DNA from: Hordeum vulgare subsp. vulgare
Taxonomy: Eukaryota > Streptophyta > Magnoliopsida > Poales > Poaceae
NCBI RefSeq assembly: GCF_904849725.1
Contig: NC_058518.1
Coordinates: 413,981,081 to 414,045,080 of the forward strand
DNA: 64,000 nucleotides
Reading direction: 5' to 3'
The notes under the pieces were generated by a model. That model had not been told where the DNA came from. It did no database searches and saw only the letters and a program-made list of their open reading frames with translations. How positions within the stretch are numbered: the first letter of the stretch is position 1; each line of letters begins with the position of its first letter. Positions 19,918 through 31,521 of the stretch are shown here, piece after piece. A program made the position numbers and the translations under genes.

Positions 19918-21975
19918 ATGGCTGAAAACACCAAACTTTGCGACTTCTCGAGCACTAATAATAATGATTTTATTAGTACTCCGATTGCTCCCGCTACTAG
20001 TGCGGAATCGTATGAAATCAACGCAGCTTTGCTGAATCTTGTTATGAAAGAGCAATTCTCTGGCCTTCCTAGTGAAGATGCCTTCATTGAGCTTTGTGAT
20101 ATGCAAAAGAAAAGAGATGTGGATAATGACGTGATTAAGTTGAAACTTTTTCCTTTCTTGTTGCAAGATCGCGCAAAAACTAGGTTTTCTTCTTTGCCTA
20201 AAAATAGTATCGATTCTTGGGATAAGTGCAAAGATGCTTACATATCCAAGTATTTTCCGCCGGCTAAGATCATCTCCTTACGTAACGATATCATGAATTT
20301 CAAGCAACTTGATCATGAACACGTTGCACAATCTTGGGAGAGGATGAAGCTTATGATTAGAAATTGTCCCGCTCATGGCTTGAGTTTGTGGATGATTATA
20401 CAAATCTTTTACGCTCGCTTGAATTTCGCTTCTCGCAATATCTTGAACTCCGCCTCAGGTGGAACGTTAATGGAAATCACGTTAGGAGACGCTACAAAAC
20501 TCCTAGACAATATCATGACCAACTACTCTCAGTGACACACTGAAAGGTCGCCTGCTAGCAAAAAGGTGCACGCTATAGAAGAGATTAACTCGCTTAGTGC
20601 TAAGTTAGACGAGTTGATTAATTTCGTTGCTAGTAGAAACGCTACCGTAGATCCTAATGACATGCCACTATCTTCTTTGATTGAGAGTAGCAATGCTAGT
20701 TTGGACGTGAACTTTGTTGGTAGGAACAATTTTGGCAACAACAATGCTTTTAGAGGAAACTATGTTCCTAGGCCTTTTCCTAGTAATTCCTCTAACAATT
20801 ATGGCAATTCCTACGGCAACACTTATGGAAATCACAACAAATTACCCTCTGATTTAGAGAGTAATATCAAAGATTTCATCAACTCTCAAAAGATTTTCAA
20901 TGCGTCCATAGAGGAAAAACTACTCAAAATAGACGATTTGGCTAAGAGTGTTCATAGGATGTCTTGTGATATTGATGCTTTGAAAGTTAGATGCGCTCCT
21001 CCCAAGGTCAACTTGGATGAAACTTTGAAAGCTATGCGTATCTCCATGAATGAGAGCAAAGAAAGAACCGCCCAAATTCGCGCTAGACATGAATGGTTTA
21101 AAACGGTGCGTTCTAGTGATGCAAATCATGAAGATCTTAAAGTGCTTGGTGTTTCTCCTCTAGAATCTTTGTTTTCGCGTGTCAAACCTACTTACGGAGG
21201 GGCTGGATATGAATCCACTTTGGTTGAAAAATGTCCCAATGATTCGAAGTCCACCTATCTTGATGATAAAGGTGTGGAGAGTGGAGTAGAAGAAGTCAAA
21301 ATTTTGGGTAGTAATGAAACTCCCACTTTGGATTTCAAGGAATTCAATTATGATAATTTCTCCTTGTTTGAATGCATTTCTTTGATGCAATCCATTGCAA
21401 ACTCTCCACATGCTTATAGCCAAAGCAAACCCTTTACCGTGGATATTGTAGATGCTATGATGAAATCTCTTGAAGAGAAGCTCGAACTAGAAGTCTCTAT
21501 ACCTAGGAAACTTCATGATGAGTGGGAACCTACTACCAAAATCAAGATCAAAAACTATGAGTGCAACGCTTTGTGTGATTTGGGTGCTAGTGTTTCCGCG
21601 ATTCCAATGTCTTTATGTGATATTCTTGGTTTTCATGAGATTGAAGAGTGTTCTCTTAATTTGCATCTTGCGGATTTTACTATCAAGTAACCCATGCGGA
21701 GGATCGATGATGTTCTTATTGTTGCAAATAAGAACTATGTACCCGTGGATTTCATTGTACTTGACATAGATTCCAATCCTTCATGTCCCATTATTCTTGG
21801 TAGACCTTTCCTAAGGACTATTGGTGCTATCATCGATATGAAGGAAGGGAATATTAGATTTCAATTTCATTTAAAGAAGGGAATGGAGCACTTTCCTAGA
21901 AAGAAAATAAGATTGCCTTATGAATCTATGATGAGGGCTACCTATGGTTTGAGCACCAAAGATGACTATACGTGA
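19918..21975 (+). pseudogene. Gypsy-2 gag-protease gene with two in-frame stops
   Basis: The ATG at 19918 opens MAENTKLCDF. A Retrotrans_gag core follows (SIDSWDKCKDAYISKYFPPA, NDIMNFKQLDHEHVAQSWER). An in-frame TGA at about 20533 comes right after NNIMTNYSQ, and the frame resumes with HTERSPASKK-type sequence. A later region holds IPRKLHDEWEP and the protease active-site segment CNALCDLGASVSAIP. A TAA at 21688-21690 interrupts before a block with SCPIILGRPFL, a typical retropepsin flap-to-C-terminal element. The frame ends at TGA 21973-21975. Gag would coat the RNA and the protease would cut the polyprotein. No zinc knuckle was seen. The comparable gene in element A keeps Trp at the first stop position. 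Confidence 0.85.
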
Positions 21976-23628
21976 TTCCATCACTTTCGCCTAGCTAAGG
22001 GCGTTAAACCAAAGCGCTTGTTGGGAGGCAACCCAATGAATCTGTCCTTTTTATTTTTTGTTTTGTGCTTTCCAAACTTTCAAAATTCTGTTATGATTGT
22101 GTTTTTGTGTTTCTTTATGCATTTGTGCCAAGCAAAACCGTTATGATTAGTCTTGGGGATGATCGTTTGGTCATAATGGAAAAGACAGAAACTTTCTGGT
22201 CACGAAAAGAATTTGCATTTTTGTTTTGTAAGAGATTTTGAGTTGATTCTTTTTGCTGCTGATTGCTAAGAATATTCTACAGACTTTACTAATTGTTCAG
22301 AATGTTTGAAGTACCAGAGGTATACGAAATATACATATGGCTACAGACTTGTCTCCTGTTAACAGATTCTGTTTTTGTTGTGTTGGTTGCTTATTTTGAT
22401 GAAACTATGGATAGTATCGGGGGGTATTAACCATGGAAGATTGAAAGTACAGCAACCCAACATCAGCACAAGTAGAATTTAAGTTGCTACAGTACCTAAG
22501 GAAGTGGTGGTTTGCTTTCTTGTACTAATTTATCACGAGTTTCTTTTTATGTTTCGTGTTGTGTAGTTCTCAAGTTTTGGGTGAAGTTCTTATGGATAAA
22601 GAGATAAAGAGCGGCAAGAGCTCAAGCTTAGGGATGCCCAAGGAACCCCAAGAGATTCATGGATGCCGTAAAAGCCTAACCTTGGGGATGCCCCGGGAAG
22701 GCATCCCCTCTCTCGTCTTCAATCCATCGGTAACGTTACTTGGGGCTGTATTTTTATTCACCACATGTTATGTGTTTTTGCTTGGAGAGTCTTGTATCGT
22801 AGGAGTCTTTTATTTTTGTTGTGTCACAATCATCCTTGCTACACACCTAGAGAGAGAGACATGCACACACTGTGATTTTGTCGAGCTTCACTTATATCCT
22901 TTGGTAGACAATTCAGCTCACATGTGCTTCACTTATATCTTTTGAGCTAGATACTTTTGCTCTATGTGCTTCACTTATATCTTTTAGAGCACAACAGTGT
23001 GTGGCTTTGTAGTTGATCTATGCTTTGAAAGTAGTCTCAAAAGGGGTAGTTATCCAAAGGGATACAAAAACTTCCACCTTCATGTGCATTGAATAGTTAG
23101 AGAAGTTTGATTCATCTCAATTAGTTTTGAGTTGTGGTTATGGTAATATTCAAGTCATGCTAGTAAGGTGTTGTGGATCTAGAAATACTTGTGTTGAAGT
23201 TAGTGATTCCCGTAGCATGCACGTATGGTGAACCGCTATGTGATGAAATCTGAGCATGATTAGTATATTGATTGTTATCCTTTGCGTGGCGGTCGGGATC
23301 ACGCGATGGTTTATACCTACCAACCCTTCCCCTAGGAGTATGCGTTGAATGCTTCGTTTCGATTACTAATAAAACTTTTGCAACAATTATATGAGTCCCT
23401 CATGACTAATGTTGAGTCCATTGTTTAGATGCACTTTCACCTTCCACCATCACTATCTTATTAGTGTCGTGCAACTTTCGCCGGTGCACAAAACCCACCA
23501 TTAGCCTCCCTCAAAACAGCCACCATACCTACCTATTATGGCTTTTTCAAAGTCATTCTGAGATATATTTCCATGCAACTACCACCACGACATGTGCCAC
23601 CACGTCTACTTTGCCTTTGCACGATCGT
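21976..23628 (+). other. Gypsy-2 3' non-coding region, first part
   Basis: It begins just after the protease with GGCGTTAAACCAAAGCGCTT and GGGAGGCAACCCAATG. This conserved non-coding block also occurs in the Gypsy-3 and element A families. No gene is seen; several short frames have no family signature. Confidence 0.6.
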
Positions 23629-24004
23629 AAGATAGCTAGCATGTTAGAAAGGACTTTCGTAAGCCTTTCTTTGCTGAGGTGGTCTTCACTGCATGTCGGA
23701 ACATCTGGACTATCAGAAATGCAAAGCTCTTTAACCAGGAGTAGCCAAAGTTCAGAAAATGGAGATCTGGTTTCATTCGTGACATTTCTCTGTTAGCTCA
23801 TAGAATTAAGGCTAGTTTCATGGATGATCTCCTTAAATGGGTTTCCTTTTTGCCTCCTTGAGGTTTGTAATCCTTTGCTCCTCTTCCCCTTTGTACATTC
23901 TAATCTCCTCTTGTACATACTGCTCTCATATATGGGAATAAAGGAAAATGGCTGTGGGGGGTTTTCCCTACAGTAGCCGGTCAAAAAAAAAGATAGCTAG
24001 CATG
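23629..24004 (+). mobile_element. 5'-truncated L1-type LINE with poly(A) and target duplication
   Basis: The 14-base duplication AGATAGCTAGCATG flanks the insert (23630-23643 and 23991-24004). The body (about 23644-23990) begins mid-coding sequence. One frame reads CRNIWTIRNAKLFNQE and, after a stop, DDLLKWVSFLPP before TGA. This is the C-terminal end of a plant L1 polymerase protein, where a zf-RVT-like domain normally sits. A 3' untranslated part and a short A-run (23983-23990) follow. Only about 350 bases of an element normally several kilobases long are present. Confidence 0.85.
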
Positions 24005-25010
24005 ATGTTTCCATTGATGTCTATGCCATGCTAGATCATTGCCACGGTACACTACCGAAGGCATTCCATATAGAGTCATAGTTGCTCTAAGTTTTGAGTT
24101 GAAAGTGTGATGATCATCATTAATGGAGCATTGTCCCATGTGAGGAAATAAAAAGAGTCCTAAGAAGCCCACCAAAAAAAAGAGGCCAAAGAGCCCACCA
24201 AAATAAAATAAAAATGAGAGAAAAAGAGAGAAGGGACAATGCTACCACTTTTTCCACACTTGTGCATATTAAGCACCATGATCTTCATGATTGAGAGTCT
24301 CTCGTTTTGTCACCACCATATAGCTAGTGGGAAATTTTCATTATATAACATGGCTTGTATATTCCAATGATAGGCTTCCTCAAAATTGCCTTAGGTGTTC
24401 GTGAGCAAGCAAGTTGGATGCACACCCACTAGTTTTCTTTAAGAGCTTTCCCATACTCGTAGCTCTAGTGCATCATTTGTATGGCAATCCCTACTCATTC
24501 ACATTGATATCTATTGATGAGCACCTCCACAGCTCATTGATATGGCTAGTTAATGTGACTATCTTCCCCTTTTTGGCTTGGAACCTCGAGCACATTCCAC
24601 ACCATCTATAGTGCTATAACCATGGCTCACTCTCATGTATTGCGTGAGAGTTGAAAAGGTTTGAGAAAGTAATGGTGTGAAACAATTACTTGGCCAATAC
24701 CGGGGTTGTGCATGATTTAAATTCATTGTGCAATGATGATAGAGCATAGCCAGACTATATGCTTTTGTAGGGATAACTTTCTTTTGGCCTTGTTATTTTG
24801 AAAGTTCATGATTATATTGCTAATTTGCTTGAATTATTATTGTTTCCACGTCAATAGAAAACTATTGTTTTGAATCTAATGGATCTGAACATTCACGTCA
24901 CATAAGAGGAATTACAAAGGACACCTATGCTAGGTAGCATGAAAGCATCAAAAATTCATTCTTATCACTTCCCTACTCGAGGACGAGCAGGAGTTAAGCT
25001 TGGGGATGCT
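24005..25010 (+). other. Gypsy-2 3' non-coding region, second part, and polypurine tract
   Basis: AT-rich sequence without recognisable genes. It ends in GAGTTAAGCTTGGGGATGCT directly before the 3' LTR, the likely plus-strand primer. Confidence 0.6.
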
Positions 25011-26629
25011 TGATACGCCTCAAACATATCTATAAATTTTGATGGTTTCACGTTGTTATCTTGTCTTCTTTGGTTGTTTTATGTACCTTTTATAGCTTTT
25101 TGGGGACTAACTTATTATTTCACTGCCAAGTGCCAGTTCCTGTTTTTTCTGTGTTTTTGACTCTTTTCAGATCTGATTTTGGAACGGAGTCCAAATGGAA
25201 GAAAAACCGCGAAATGATTTTTTTCCCGAACGGAAGAAGATCAGGGGGCTTTTGGGCCAAGCCAGGTGGGCTCCAGGGAGCCCACAAGCCCCCACTCCGC
25301 CACCAGGGGGAGGCGGCGGTGGGCAGGCTTGTGGCCTCCCTGGTCGCCCCCTGACCTAGGTCTTTGGCCTATAAATTCCCAAATATTCCGCAAAAAATCA
25401 GGGGAGCCTCGAAAATACTTTTCCGCCGCCGCAAGCTGCTGTTTTCGCAAGATCTCATCTGGAGACCCTTCCCGGCGCCCTGCCGGAGGGGACTTTGGAG
25501 TTGGAGGGCTTCTTCAGCATCATCATCGCCCCTCCAATGACTCGTGAGTAGTTCACTTCAGACCTACGGGCCCGTAGTTAGTAGCTAGATGGCTTCTTCT
25601 CTCTCTTGGATCTTCAATACAAAGTTCTCCATCATATTCATGGAGATCTATCCGATGTAATCTTCTTTGGAGGTGTGTTTGTCGAGATCCGATGAATTGT
25701 GGATTTGTGATCAGATTATCTATGATATATATTTGAGTCTTTGCTGATTTCTTATATGCATGATTTGATATCCTTGTAAGTCTCTCCGAGTCTTGGATTT
25801 TGTTTGGCCAACTAGATCTATCATTCTTGCAATGGGAGAAGTACTTGGTTTTGGGTTCTGCCATGTGGTGACCTTTCCCAGTGACAGTAGGGGCAACAAG
25901 GCACACATCAAGTAGTTGCCATCAAGGGTAAAAAGATGGGGTTTTATCATTGGTTTGAGATTATCCCTCTACATCATGTCATGTTGCTTAAGGCGTTACT
26001 CTGTTCTGATGGACTTAATACACTAGATGCATGCTGGATAGCGGTCGACGTGTGGAGTAATAGTAGTAGATGCAGACAGTATCGGTCTACTTGTTTTGGA
26101 CATGATGCCTATAGATATAATCATTGCATAGATATCGTCACGACTTTGCGCGATTCTATCAATTGCTCGACAGTAATTTGTTCACCCACCGTTTACTTGC
26201 TTTCATGAGAGAAGCCGCTAGTAAACACTACGGCCCCCGGGTCTATTCACATCCATCGTTTACACCTCCGCTTTTACTTTGCTTTGTTACTTTGTTGCTT
26301 TCAGTTCTCACTTGGCAAACAATCCATAAGGGATTGACAACCCCTTCATAGCGTTGGGTGCAAGATTTTGTGTTTGTGTAGGATCTTGAGATACTCCTCC
26401 GCCGGATTGATACCTTGGTTCTCAAACTGAGGGAAATACTTACCGTCGTTGTGCTACATCACCCTTTCCTCTTTGAGGGAACACCAACGCAAGGCTCCAA
26501 GGCCACGGGGGAAATCCTTTGCATACTTGCCTAGGAAGTCCCTTAAGGCATAGCCACAGCTGAAGGATTCCTCGTGCCGTCGACACAACTATTTCTGGCG
26601 CCGTTGCAAGGGATACACAGCAAACATCA
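25011..26629 (+). repeat. Gypsy-2 3' LTR
   Basis: Direct repeat of 18100-19695 with scattered substitutions and a small extra segment near 26320. It starts TGATACGCCTCAAACA and ends CAGCAAACATCA, followed by the ATGTC duplication. Confidence 0.9.
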
Positions 26630-27290
26630 ATGTCATGCAAGTTCTTTTCCCTAAGCACGTATGACTACACACGGAATGCATGCCTACATCACATTGACGT
26701 ACGGGAGCTTGCCACATATATCTCCGTGTTATAACTGTTGCATGATGAATATCATCCAAACGAATCACCGACCCATTGCCTACGAGTTTGTCCCACTACT
26801 GCTGTTACTACTGTCGCTTGCTACTGTTGCTACTTGCTACTGTTGTCACTACTACTTTTCCTTGCTACTTCTGTTACTCGTTACATTGCTGCTACCTGCT
26901 ACAATTTTGGTTCGCTGGTCGTTGACGGGAAAAGACAATTTCCGTCAATGGGCAACTTCTGGCGCCATTGATACAATCGTTAGGAATAATCTGCCGTCAA
27001 CAGATCGTTTCTGACACCGTTGTTATCATACTACTTTGTTGCTCATACTTGATTGCAAATACTAATCTTTCAGGTGTGGTTGAATCTGACACATTCAGCT
27101 GCTAATACTTGAGAGTATGCTCTCACCTCCTACTGGCGTATCAAATAATTTGGGTCGAATACTCTACCCTCGAAAACTGCCTCGATCCCACGCGCTGGTG
27201 GGCCGTCAACAACATTCTTCTAGTTTCGATTGCCGGGGAGTGCTAGCAGCATTCTTCTGGTGCCGTTGCAGGGGAAGGTCTGTTGTCACA
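26630..27290 (+). mobile_element. Gypsy-1 3' LTR, second part
   Basis: This continues the LTR interrupted at 18099, beginning with the duplicated ATGTC and then ATGCAAGTTC. It contains late-LTR blocks such as GCTAATACTTGAGAGTATGC and ACTCTACCCTCGAAAACTGC. The exact LTR end is uncertain; TGTTGTCACA at 27281-27290 is a plausible terminus, because CACTA subterminal sequence starts straight after. Confidence 0.7.
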
Positions 27291-27600
27291 GAGTCACGGG
27301 GTGGGAGCCGTTAGAGGCACCGGAGCCGTTAGGGCCATGCCCCCTTTGTCGTCTGCAAAGGGAGGGTGGCGGACGACAAAGGGGCGGGGTGGGTGGGGGT
27401 GGGGGCTTTGCCGTCTGCCCACTCTTTGCTCTCCGCATAGGGCTCCTTTGCCATCCTCCAGCAGACGGCAAATAAATGGCCGACGGCAAATTAAACCTTT
27501 TCCATCAGCCACCTCTTTGTCGTCAGCACTGTGACAGCTGACAGCAAAGAGTACCTTTGCCATGCGTCAGCAGACGGCAAAATTCTAAATTCCAGTAGTG
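27291..27600 (+). mobile_element. CACTA-3, right terminal fragment
   Basis: Dense TTTGCCGTCTGC and GACGGCAAA motifs lead to the terminus TTCCAGTAGTG at 27600. The likely 3-base target copy is TTA (27601-27603). Gypsy-1 seems to have inserted into this CACTA, which would place the left part of CACTA-3 beyond the left edge of the window. Confidence 0.75.
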
Positions 27601-27603
27601 TTA

Positions 27604-28989
27604 GTCCGAAGAACTCATACGCTTATTATCGGTAACTCTCTGGCTAGTTGGGAAATTCACAAAGAGACAAGTACCCCAAGGAGGAGTGTTTGGGGGTTTG
27701 TTTATCCTTGCGCATCCTCGAGCCATGGTAACGTGAGGGTACTCTATATATTCCAACCCCTCCAGAGGTTTGCAATCAATTTAGTAGCTAGAGTTCTCAA
27801 CTAATTTTTAGTTTTCAAAAACACACGGATTTCCAAAAATATGACACCTATCACTAATAGGCTCAAGCTCTTGGCACCATTAGTCCAAACATTATTCAAA
27901 TCAATACCTCAAAACTATTGCAAGTAACTACTATACTTAAATAGCAACCTCAAATACCTACGCATGCAAGACACACAACTGAGTGCAACAGGACAACTCT
28001 CTAAACAAGATAAGCATGATAACTCAACAGAGTTCCAAAATCACCCTAAATAAAAGCTCTTAAAAAGATATAGGATGAAAACTAAGAGCTAAATATGACA
28101 AAAACTATGTAAAGATAAAGAACACACAAAAAGATAAGCATGAAAACCGATGTTGTGTTCTAGATTGGAATGGAGCGTGTTTCTCTCGCAAACAAAGAAG
28201 ACTAAGTTCCGACTTATTATGAACAACTAGGAAAACTAAAACAAACTAAAAAGTAAAGAGCGGGACGCTCCAAGTATAGCACATAACATATAAAGTGATA
28301 AAAATATAGCATGGAGATGGACGAACTGATGATTATTGATAGAGAAGGGGATGGACGAGGGCATACCCAAGCTTAGACGCTTGAGTCTCCTTGAATATTT
28401 CTTGGGGTGCATGGGGGCATCCCCAAGCTTGAGCGCTTGGCACTCCTGGATCTTCTTTCACCATCTTCCATCACATACTTGAAAACTCACATCATACGAA
28501 ACTCATCATAAGCTGATGAGAGTGGTTAGTACCCATAAGGTTTTTGCAAAGGAAAAGCAAGCTTAAGATTTGCAAAATGATGAAAATACAAAACGTGGCA
28601 GAATCTGTGAAAAACATAACAGAAGGTAGTAAATAATTATTTCAGGGCACTTCTGCAACTCAAATTGAAAAACTCAGAAGAGAGCCAGAAATACAATTAT
28701 ATATAACAAACTGTCAAAAAAATTCTGATAAAAAAGATGACCTGGTGATTTTTGGCGAATTTTTCTGTCAAGCAGAAAAAATCTATTTCTGGACAACCTG
28801 TCACAACTTTTGAACTTTCTTGCAATCGGAGGATAAAACTTCGCACAGAGCTTGAAAATAAAGATACAATGATGTTACTATAGTAGTAACAAGCATTAAG
28901 ACCACTAAAACTAAAAGTAAAAACAAATTGGGTTGCCTCCCAACAAGCGCTTTCTTTTATGCCTTTGATCTAGGCATGATGCAAAAAGA
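27604..28989 (-). other. Element A 3' non-coding region
   Basis: No gene is seen. Two copies of a GGGGCATCCCCAAGCTTGAG-like block (28365-28440) resemble the conserved stretch before the 3' LTR of this element class. The 3' LTR itself is not in the window. Confidence 0.5.
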
Positions 28990-31026
28990 TCAAGTATTAT
29001 CAACTCCATAAGAATAACTTGCCCGAATAACGGACTCAGAAGGTAACTTAATATTCTTTCGGGGGAAATGTTACACTCCCTTTTTAAGGGGAAATTGGAA
29101 TCTAATGGTCCCTTCTTTAATGTCAATGATAGCACCAACGGTGCGGAGAAAAGGACGTCCCAAAATAATTGGACATGAGGGATCACACTCAATGTACATA
29201 ATAAGAAAATGAACGGGCACATAATCATCATTGACAACAATAAGCACATCATCAATTCTCCCTCAAGGTTTCTTTATGGAAGAATCAACAAGACAAACAC
29301 CAAAAGAACATTGATCAAAATGTTTCAAATCAAGCATATCGTACATTCTTTTGGGCATAACGGAGGCACTAGCTCCAACATCACACAGTGCAAAGCAAGA
29401 CATATTGTTCAATTTTATTTTGACCATAGGATCCCAACCATCTTCTAGTTTCCTAGGAATAGAAGTCTCTAACTTGAGCTTCTCCTCCCTAGCTTTGATA
29501 AGAGCATTGGTAATATGGTCGGTGAAGGCAATATTGAGTGTACTAGTGTGGGGGTCTTTAGCCATTTTTGCAAAAAAGTGATAACTTCACACAGACTACA
29601 ATTGTCAAAATCAAGATTACTACCTTAATTAAAGTGGTGGTAATGTCATCTAAGCTCATTCTTTTGGTAGTCTCTAAATTCAAAGGACCTTCTTGTCCTA
29701 TAGTTGAGGTATTAGCATCACCGTTAATAGGTCCATTTGGACTAGGCGTGCGATGGGTGCTAAAAGTTTTGAGATCCTCAACAACTTGTATAGTAGCAAT
29801 GGTAGTTTGTGTAGGAAGGCTCTTAATTCTCTCTTCCTCTTCCTTTTCTCTAGCCCATCTATCTTTAAGTTTGGCTACCATCCTTATGTTCTCATTAATT
29901 TGGACTTGGATAGCATTCATGGGTGTGGTGTTCCTTTCCTCAAGTGAGGAAGTTCTAATTTTAAGCATCTCTACATCATGAGCTATGTTGTCCACCTTCA
30001 AAGAGAGACTATCTAATTTTTCTAATTGGTCTTCTACACTCTTGTTGAAGGATTTTTGAGAAGTGATAAAATCCTTAAGCATGCTCTCTAATTCAGAAGT
30101 GGAGTTTTTGGTGCTAGGATAATTGTTATTGTTCCCATAGTAACGGTCCAAGATTGCTACCAAAATTACTCCTATAAGCATTGTTATTGAAGTTGTTCCT
30201 AGAAATAAAATTAACATCAACTTTCTATCTTTCTTGAGCAACCAAAGAATTTAAAGGAACATCATGAGGATCAATAGGAGCTTGCTTTGTAAGTAGAGTC
30301 ATGATCATGTCAATTTTATCATTAATTGAGGAGATCTCCTCAACACAGTTTACCTTCCTACCTGTTGGAGCTCTCTCGGTGTGCCACTGAGAATAATTTT
30401 TCATCATCTCATCCAATAGATTTGTGGCAGCACCAAGTGTAGTTGACATAAAGGTTCCTCCTGCGGCTAAGTCTAAAAGATTCCGTGAGGTAAAGTTTAA
30501 TCCTGCATAGAAAGTTTGGATAACCATCCAAGTAGTCAAACGATGTGTAGGGCAATTCTTAACAAGAGATTCCATACGTTCCCAAGCTTGAGCAACATGT
30601 TCATCATCCAATTGCCTAAAATTCATAATGTTACTCCTCAACTGGATAATCTTAGTAGGCGGATAATACTTCCCAATAAAAGCATCTTTGCACTTATCCC
30701 AAGAATCTATGCTATTCCAAGGCAAGGATTGAAGCCGCACTTTAGCTCCTCCTCTCAAGGAGAAAGGAAAAAAGCTAAAGTTTGACAATATCACCATCTA
30801 GTTCTTTATATTTTTTCATATCACAAAGCTCAACAAAAAATTTCAAGTGCAAGGCAACATCATCTCCATCATCGGAGAATTGATCTTTCATAACTAGGTT
30901 CAGTAAAGCAGGTTTACTATCATAGGACGTGGCTCAAGTGGCGGGAGCAACAATAGGAGTGCAGATAAAGTCATTGTTGTTGTGACTAGTGAAGTCACAC
31001 AACTTGGTGTTTTCAATGGAACCCAT
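28990..31026 (-). pseudogene. Element A gag-protease gene, broken
   Basis: The minus-strand ATG at 31026 begins MGSIENTKLCDF, similar to the Gypsy-2 gag start. The gag core reads SIDSWDKCKDAFIGKYYPPT and NIMNFRQLDDEHVAQAWERM. YSQWHTERAP keeps the Trp that is a stop in Gypsy-2. The protease part has IPRKLEDGWDP and CFALCDVGASASVMP, then SCPIILGRPFL, ending at a TGA at 28990. Stops near 30930, 30790 and 29265 and a frame change near 30240 disable it. Product roles are as for other Gypsy gag and retropepsin proteins. Confidence 0.8.
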
Positions 31027-31201
31027 GGCAGCAACAACAAGCAAGAACAAAGAACCTAATTTTTTTGTGGTTTTTGGTATAAGACTCTAAAGCAAAAACT
31101 AAAAAGCAAACTAACAAGACTAAAAAACAAAGGTAAAAGATAGCGTGCATATCCCCTATCTTGAAGACTGGAGTCCCCGGCAAGGGCGTCAGAAATTTGC
31201 T

Positions 31202-31521
31202 TGATGACGAGTTGATGGATATACTTCTCACCCCTCGTTGGTTACCCCAAGTGGAAGGTGGAGATGTAGTCAGTAGTAGATTTCCCTTACACGGAGATTG
31301 TAAGGTTTATCGAACCAAGAGGACTCCTAGGCTCAACAAGGAGGTGTCTTCCACCCTGGCGCTAGCAGAAGACGTGGACCTGTAGACACAACAAATAACT
31401 TTGCTCCCAACGAGTACAGAGAGGTTGTCAATCTCTCCGGCCTTGCAGTTTGGAAAGGATCAAAACACAAGCGGGAAGGTAATAGTGATTGCAACGAAAA
31501 AGTAAATGGAAACGGTAAATG
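31202..31521 (-). repeat. Element A 5' LTR, 3' portion
   Basis: On the minus strand this is the end of the LTR (…CGTCATCA), directly followed by the primer site. It is cut at 31521 by the Angela-type element, whose target copy AAATG occupies 31517-31521. The LTR resumes at 40154. Confidence 0.75.

Larger units (their letters stand above)
18100..26629 (+). mobile_element. Gypsy-2, complete LTR retrotransposon encoding gag and protease only (8,530 bp)
   Basis: Two direct LTRs (18100-19695 and 25011-26629) start TGATACG and end ACATCA, flanked by a perfect 5-base duplication ATGTC (18095-18099 and 26630-26634). After the 5' LTR a GGCGCCGTTGCTGGGGAGG stretch looks like a tRNA-Asp-type primer site. 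Before the 3' LTR a purine-rich AGCTTGGGGATGCT appears. The coding part (19918-21975) is gag plus aspartic protease. No reverse transcriptase, RNase H or integrase was found, so the element must rely on enzymes from elsewhere. Confidence 0.92.
27601..31201 (-). mobile_element. Element A internal region (minus-strand Gypsy, gag-protease type)
   Basis: On the minus strand the order is a primer site near 31190 (TGACGCCCTTGCCGGGGA), gag, protease, then a long 3' non-coding region with TTGGGTTGCCTCCCAACAAG (reverse complement near 28925). CACTA-3 entered this 3' region at 27600. No polymerase domains were found. Its 5' LTR lies to the right, at 31202-43311, with two insertions. Confidence 0.8.

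Noticed and set aside
23464..23796. 110-codon plus-strand frame spanning the LINE border
   Set aside because: It runs from Gypsy-2 non-coding sequence into the LINE in the wrong LINE frame. The real LINE signal is in another frame (CRNIWTIRNAKLFNQE).
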